DNA of 64,000 nucleotides from Fontibacillus puldeungensis (GTDB lineage: Bacteria > Bacillota > Bacilli > Paenibacillales > Paenibacillaceae). The stretch is from the NCBI RefSeq assembly GCF_042678945.1, contig NZ_JBHTLM010000004.1, forward strand, positions 186,001-250,000, written 5' to 3'. The notes under the pieces are model-generated. The model was given only the letters and a program-made list of their open reading frames with translations, did not search any database and was not told where the DNA came from. The translations under genes were made by a program, and so were the position numbers. Position 1 is the first letter of the stretch, and each line of letters opens with the position of its first letter. Positions 59,958 to 64,000 of the stretch are shown here, piece by piece.

Positions 59958-61157
59958 ATGATGGGGTCGTCAAATGAAGCATGGCGCGGCAAAACACTAA
60001 TTCTGATTTTGCTTGGAGTGATGCTGTTCTGGCTTTTTCCCATCATCTCCTCTGCAGAAGGAACCGATGACGGGTGGATCCAGCGACAAGCGGAGGAACT
60101 GCCAACTGACCAGGTCGAAACGTACTGGCAGCAACTCATGAAAGACTACGGCGGCTTTTTTCCGGACCAGAAGGTTCCTTCGTTTATGGATATGCTGCTG
60201 CAGCAGGATCAAAGCTTCAGTTTAAAGTCCGGGTTAACGGGACTTATGAGGTACATGTGGCATGAGGTACTTTACAACGGGCACATTTTGGTCACGATCG
60301 TGCTGCTGTCGATTTTCAGTATGATTCTGGAAACCTTACAAACGGCATTTGAACGAAAACAGGTCAGCAAGGTCGCTTACTCCATCTGCTATATGGTCAT
60401 TCTGGTGCTGGCGATAAATAGCTTCCATGTGGCGATAACTTATGCAACCGGAGCAATTACGGGCATGATCGACTTTATGATGGCGATGGTTCCGCTTCTT
60501 TTCACGCTGCTGGCTTCAATGGGAAACGCCGTAACGGTTACTGTCACGCATCCGCTCGTTGTATTTATGGTTCATACCGTCGGAACTGTTGTTCACAGGG
60601 TCGTGTTTCCTCTACTCTTCTTCTCTGCCGTATTGCATATTGTTAGTTCCTTGTCCGAAAAGTACAAGCTAACCCAACTGGCCAATTTGCTGAGAACCAT
60701 CAGTATGGCGGTGCTAGGCATCATGCTGACGATATTTCTGGGCGTCATCTCTGTCAAGGGAATTACCGGTTCGGTAGCGGACGGAGTCACCTTGCGGGCT
60801 GCTAAATATTTGACAGGAAATTTCGTACCGGTTGTCGGAAAAGTGTTCGCCGATGCAACGGACACAGTTATTTCGGCCTCACTGCTCGTCAAGAACTCTA
60901 TCGGCTTGGTAGGTGTGATCATACTACTGTTCCTGTGCGCCTTTCCGGCGATCAAAATCATTACTTTGGCGCTGATTTTCAATCTATCGGCAGCGGCCAT
61001 GCAACCGCTCGGCGATTCGCCGGTCATTACGTGCCTAGAAACGATCGGAAAGAGCATGATCTATGTATTTGCGGCTCTGGCTGCGGTCGGAATGATGTTT
61101 TTTCTGGCGATTACGATCATGCTGACCGCTGGGAACATAACCGTGATGATGAGGTAG
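59958..61157 (+). CDS. spoIIIAE: stage III sporulation protein AE
   Basis: 399-residue multi-spanning membrane protein. N-terminal signal/helix (LILILLGVMLFWLFPIISSAEG), an extracytoplasmic stretch of about 70 residues, then about seven helices. Contains the conserved MVPLLFTLLASMGN and SVKGITGSVADGVTLRAAKYLTGNFVPVVGK. Likely pore part of the mother-cell complex. Confidence 0.95.
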   Translation: MMGSSNEAWRGKTLILILLGVMLFWLFPIISSAEGTDDGWIQRQAEELPTDQVETYWQQLMKDYGGFFPDQKVPSFMDMLLQQDQSFSLKSGLTGLMRYMWHEVLYNGHILVTIVLLSIFSMILETLQTAFERKQVSKVAYSICYMVILVLAINSFHVAITYATGAITGMIDFMMAMVPLLFTLLASMGNAVTVTVTHPLVVFMVHTVGTVVHRVVFPLLFFSAVLHIVSSLSEKYKLTQLANLLRTISMAVLGIMLTIFLGVISVKGITGSVADGVTLRAAKYLTGNFVPVVGKVFADATDTVISASLLVKNSIGLVGVIILLFLCAFPAIKIITLALIFNLSAAAMQPLGDSPVITCLETIGKSMIYVFAALAAVGMMFFLAITIMLTAGNITVMMR

Positions 61158-61198
61158 ATTCAGCCCGGAGAAAAGAGTGACTGGAAGGTGATCGTCAG

Positions 61199-61996
61199 AT
61201 GTCCTGGCTCGGAGAATGGCTCAAGGAACTCATACTAATCGTGCTAATTGCGGTGTTTATTGATTTGCTGCTCCCAAACCGCGCCATGGAGCGGTATGTA
61301 AAGTTTGTGGTCAGCCTGCTCATTTTGCTAACGATGCTTTCGCCGGTAATGCGGCTTTTTTCGGGGGATGCAAGCAAGCAGCTGGAGGCTGCCTTTTCAA
61401 GAAGTATAGGCGACCTAAGCAGCGACGAGACGAGGCATAGCACGGAAATGATCTTGCAGCAGGGGGAGGAGCTTCGAAAAAAAAGAGAATCCGAAGCGCT
61501 GGAGTGGGCTGGTGAGGAGGCAGCAAGGCAGATGAAAGAGCAGATTGTAAGGGAGACCGGGCAGCCCGTGCAGCGGGTATCCGTGAAAATGGTGGCGGAG
61601 CCTGTGAAGAGTTCCTCAGGGGAGAAAAAAGAGGGTAAGCCCACTGAAGAAATGAATCCTACGATTTCCGCAGTAGAGGTTGTTTTGGCTGAGGCCAAGT
61701 CGGAGCAAAGGCAGGCTGATCCGGAAAACGGTGTTTCCGAACAGGGGGCGGAGATATCGATAACACCGATAGAGAAAGTTGAGATCCGTGTTAAAAAGAA
61801 CACGAACGACCCTAATGCGGAGATCGAAGCAAGCCCGGAGACGAATGAAGCCATGGCGGAAACTAGAGGGGAAACGGGAGCTCAAAAGGAGAATGACGGG
61901 CACCTGAAGGCGCAAATTAGCGACCTGTTAAGCCGAAACTGGGGTATTGCCAAGGAAGCGGTAACCGTAATGGATCCCGTTATGGAAACTAAATAA
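61199..61996 (+). CDS. spoIIIAF: stage III sporulation protein AF
   Basis: 265 residues, longer than the roughly 200 of B. subtilis. Two N-terminal membrane helices (LILIVLIAVFIDLLLPN and FVVSLLILLTMLSPVMRLF), a helical part, then an acidic Glu/Lys/Pro-rich low-complexity stretch (about 140-235), and a conserved C-terminal end (ISDLLSRNWGIAKEAVTVM). The stretch accounts for the extra length. Confidence 0.93.
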   Translation: MSWLGEWLKELILIVLIAVFIDLLLPNRAMERYVKFVVSLLILLTMLSPVMRLFSGDASKQLEAAFSRSIGDLSSDETRHSTEMILQQGEELRKKRESEALEWAGEEAARQMKEQIVRETGQPVQRVSVKMVAEPVKSSSGEKKEGKPTEEMNPTISAVEVVLAEAKSEQRQADPENGVSEQGAEISITPIEKVEIRVKKNTNDPNAEIEASPETNEAMAETRGETGAQKENDGHLKAQISDLLSRNWGIAKEAVTVMDPVMETK

Positions 61997-62014
61997 ATGC
62001 GGTAGGAGGTGAAG

Positions 62015-62662
62015 ATGATGCCTGGTTGGCTCAAGAAGCTCGAACAATGGTTAGGGCGAGGTAAAGAGGGAAAGAAGAATATCAATGCATTCCGCCTTTT
62101 GCTAATTCTCGGATTGGTGGGGATCGCCATCATGCTATTTAATTCATTTGTGCATGTCAAGCAAGTTGATACCGAGGGAGAGGGCAGAGAGCCTCCGGTG
62201 ATGCAGGACATTTCCGGAACAGCCCAGTTGGATAACAGTTCGTCAGATAACGAGTTTAGCAGCTTGGAATTGTCGCTTGAAAATAAAACGAAAGAGATAT
62301 TAGAGAAAATTGTCGGAGTTGGGGCGGTCGATGTGCTCGTCACCATTGATTCAACGGAAGAAATCGTCGTTCAACGCAACATAAAGGACACCCAAGAACT
62401 GACGGAGGAAAGCGATGCGGATGGGGGAAAGCGCCATGTCACCCAATATTCGCGGGATGGTCAAATCGTAACTTACGATTCCTCGGGCAATGAGAAGCCT
62501 ATCGTCACGAAGAAGATCAAGCCCAAAGTTCGGGGGGTGCTGATCGTGGCCCGAGGTGCCGAGAACAAAACGGTGAAAGGGCTAATCGTTGATGCCGTTG
62601 AGAAAGGGCTCAACGTTCCGGCGTTTCGGATATCCGTTGTTCCGCGCAAGCAGTCTCAGTAG
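62015..62662 (+). CDS. spoIIIAG: stage III sporulation protein AG
   Basis: 215 residues; SpoIIIAG forms a large ring in the intermembrane space. One membrane helix (AFRLLLILGLVGIAIMLFNSF), a variable linker, then the YscJ/FliF-like domain with LENKTKEILEKIVGVGAVDVLVTID and VRGVLIVARGAENKTVKGLIVDAV. Of the close starts, ATG 62015 has TAGGAGGTG at best distance. Confidence 0.95.
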   Translation: MMPGWLKKLEQWLGRGKEGKKNINAFRLLLILGLVGIAIMLFNSFVHVKQVDTEGEGREPPVMQDISGTAQLDNSSSDNEFSSLELSLENKTKEILEKIVGVGAVDVLVTIDSTEEIVVQRNIKDTQELTEESDADGGKRHVTQYSRDGQIVTYDSSGNEKPIVTKKIKPKVRGVLIVARGAENKTVKGLIVDAVEKGLNVPAFRISVVPRKQSQ

Positions 62663-62705
62663 GCGGGGGAGATATTTAGAGAAGTATTTTAAAGAAGCTT
62701 AGCTC

Positions 62706-62780
62706 CACAAAACTTAAGTTAATGCTTTCGAAGCGAGTTTTGTTCGAAGAATTAACTAAGAAGTAACGCTCACAAAACTT
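62706..62780 (+). other. hairpin and direct repeat between spoIIIAG and spoIIIAH
   Basis: AGTTAAT (62717-62723) with ATTAACT (62751-62757), enclosing two TTCGAA arms (62727-62732, 62743-62748). CACAAAACTT occurs at 62706-62715 and again at 62771-62780 next to the SD of spoIIIAH. No T run. Possible control of spoIIIAH level. Confidence 0.4.
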
Positions 62781-62797
62781 TTAGGAGGTAATATTTC

Positions 62798-63598
62798 ATG
62801 AAATCCAAAAGACAAACGATTTGGCTCGTATCGATGCTCAGCTTAATGGTTGTATTATCCGCTTATTACCTTTTCACAGAAGATACTCCGCCGGCAGCAA
62901 CGACTGAAGGGCAACAGGTTAGCACGACGAATCAGACTCCGAAAACGGTCGCCAACGGAGCAACATCGGACGATGGGGTTATCTTGTCGGAGGTATTGAA
63001 TGAAGGGGCAGCAGGCGAAACGGCCGTGACGGATGATAATGGCTCGACTGCAGCAGATAATACGAAAAAGGACACTGCGGAATCGACACAACCTGATGCA
63101 ACAACTAAAGATAAGACCGATACAAAGTCTCAGCAAGGAGAACAAACTAAGTCCGACAAAGAAACGGGCGGTTCGAAAGAGCCATCCAAGCAAGCACCAG
63201 CCGCTACGGACGAGGATGTACTCAAACAAATGGAGTCGCAGGGCATTTCCTCGGGAGATTCTCTAACGGCTTATCAGTTTGAACGTAACCAGGAAAATGT
63301 GAAGAAAACGGAAGAGCTTATGAAAGCGATCAGCAGTGAAAAATCGCTTGAAGAAGCAGCCATGGCGCAGAAGCAACTAGATGCCCTGGAAGAAAAAGAG
63401 GAAAAAATCCACGGTATCGAAGAAAAGCTCCTTCAGCAATACTCTAACGCGGTCGTCACCGAAGCCGACAACAAATATAAAGTAGTGGTTGTAAGTGAAA
63501 AAATGGCGGCTAAAGAAGCGGTGAGCATTATGGACATGGTAATCAAGGAATTAGGAGTATCCCAGGACAAGGTCAGCGTCCAGTATGTTAAGCAGTAA
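62798..63598 (+). CDS. spoIIIAH: stage III sporulation protein AH
   Basis: 266 residues, about 50 more than B. subtilis. Membrane helix at 8-26 (TIWLVSMLSLMVVLSAYYLF), a low-complexity Thr/Ser/Asp/Lys-rich region (about 35-145), and the conserved C-terminal YscJ-like ring domain that binds SpoIIQ of the forespore (EEAAMAQKQLDALEEKEEKI, AVSIMDMVIKELGVSQDKVSVQYV). TTAGGAGG precedes the ATG. Last gene of the operon. Confidence 0.94.
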   Translation: MKSKRQTIWLVSMLSLMVVLSAYYLFTEDTPPAATTEGQQVSTTNQTPKTVANGATSDDGVILSEVLNEGAAGETAVTDDNGSTAADNTKKDTAESTQPDATTKDKTDTKSQQGEQTKSDKETGGSKEPSKQAPAATDEDVLKQMESQGISSGDSLTAYQFERNQENVKKTEELMKAISSEKSLEEAAMAQKQLDALEEKEEKIHGIEEKLLQQYSNAVVTEADNKYKVVVVSEKMAAKEAVSIMDMVIKELGVSQDKVSVQYVKQ

Positions 63599-63642
63599 GG
63601 AAAAGCAGACGATAAACGGGCAAATAGAACACGAAATTGGGG

Positions 63643-63669
63643 AGAGTCCAGAGCAATCATGGACTCTTT
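63643..63669 (+). terminator. terminator of the spoIIIA operon
   Basis: AGAGTCCA (63643-63650) with TGGACTCT (63660-63667), followed by a short T stretch. Confidence 0.7.
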
Positions 63670-63688
63670 CCATTTTGATCGATTATGA

Positions 63689-63694
63689 TATAAT
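63689..63694 (+). promoter_or_regulatory. -10 of the accB promoter
   Basis: TATAAT preceded by a weak -35 in the T-rich stretch near 63667. About 60 bases of leader precede accB. Confidence 0.45.
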
Positions 63695-63763
63695 ACATAA
63701 AGTTATGTGCATTTGCAGTAATACGCCAAGGCTTTTCCGATAAAGCTGAAGGAGAGAGTGAAT

Positions 63764-64000
63764 ATGTTTAAACTGAATGAAATTAAAGAATTGATTGAAC
63801 TCTTGGACAAGACATCCGTCCATGAATTAGAGATTGAGAGCGAGGGTGCTCGTTTATGCATCCGCAAACCAGGAAAAAGCGAAATCATTCAAGTACAACC
63901 ACAGGTTGTAGCCGCTGCTCCTCAAACGACAACGGCTGCAGTGCCCGCTGCTGAAACCGTATCGATGATGAATACGACCCAACCTGTCGTGTCGGCGGCT
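63764..64000 (+). CDS. accB: acetyl-CoA carboxylase biotin carboxyl carrier protein (3' end outside window)
   Basis: The first 79 residues are visible: MFKLNEIKELIELLDKTSV, then LEIESEGARLCIRKP, followed by the start of the Ala/Pro/Gln/Thr-rich linker. The biotinyl domain with its MKM motif would lie beyond the edge. AAGGAGAGAG precedes the ATG. accB follows spoIIIAH as in B. subtilis (yqhW region), and accC is expected next. Confidence 0.9.
   Translation, partial: MFKLNEIKELIELLDKTSVHELEIESEGARLCIRKPGKSEIIQVQPQVVAAAPQTTTAAVPAAETVSMMNTTQPVVSAA

Noticed and set aside
1..64000. CRISPR array, tRNA or rRNA genes, insertion sequences, prophage
   Set aside because: No regular repeat-spacer pattern, cloverleaf, rRNA core sequence, transposase or integrase was seen. 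The uvrX/YolD cassette resembles phage genes but has no phage neighbours.

Overview
The window looks like a chromosomal segment of an endospore-forming Firmicute, most likely Paenibacillus or a close relative. Supporting points are the complete spoIIIAA-AH operon, spoVIF, the yqhQ-yqhR-aroQ-yqhT-efp-yqhV block, Bacillus-type LexA, Zur, Fnr, T-box and yybP-ykoY signals, and several Paenibacillus-style proteins (copper-amine-oxidase-N stalk domains, YesM/YesN two-component pairs). No rRNA, tRNA, CRISPR array, insertion sequence or integrase was seen. Most genes are on the + strand.

Layout. 1-5 kb: 3' end of recG, spoVIF, a BlaI/M56 peptidase regulatory pair on the - strand, a TetR regulator and map. 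5.1-7.3 kb: a LexA-boxed SOS cassette in which a Y-family polymerase lies between two small paralogous proteins. 7.4-12.5 kb: a short Crp-like regulator, a YitT-family membrane protein behind an unusual duplicated leader, a DinB-fold protein, a CGNR zinc-finger regulator, msrAB, and a manganese riboswitch in front of a TerC/YkoY exporter. 12.5-16.7 kb: an AraC regulator divergent from a sugar-catabolic operon (two Gfo/Idh oxidoreductases, an isomerase, and the remains of a second isomerase). 16.9-18.7 kb: HxlR regulator, small flavoprotein, lipoprotein.

18.7-29.8 kb is an anaerobic island: nirBD and a formate/nitrite channel, fnr, adhE and pflBA. Fnr-type palindromes sit at nearly the same distance from the -10 box in front of nirB, adhE and pflB, so the regulator encoded in the middle probably controls all three units. 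29.9-38.3 kb is a carbohydrate import and signalling cluster (binding protein, two permeases, YesM/YesN, NagZ-type hexosaminidase) with a cre-like site in its promoter. 38.5-50.1 kb holds a secreted stalk-domain protein, zur, yidD, T-box-controlled metG, a Zur-boxed zinc ABC transporter (znuACB), ccdA, mntR and a secreted GHL10-type hydrolase. 50.2-64 kb holds a patatin-like phospholipase, a small membrane protein, the yqh block with lysC inserted between efp and yqhV, the spoIIIA operon, and the 5' end of accB.

The most unusual items are: (1) the leader of the YitT-family gene, which reads as two tandem copies of a small-peptide plus SD-hairpin module; (2) the SOS cassette with polymerase-flanking paralogs, one of them carrying an N-terminal YolD-like motif; (3) the manganese riboswitch followed by a second terminator whose loop is complementary to the first. 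All assignments come from reading the sequence; no database search was run.
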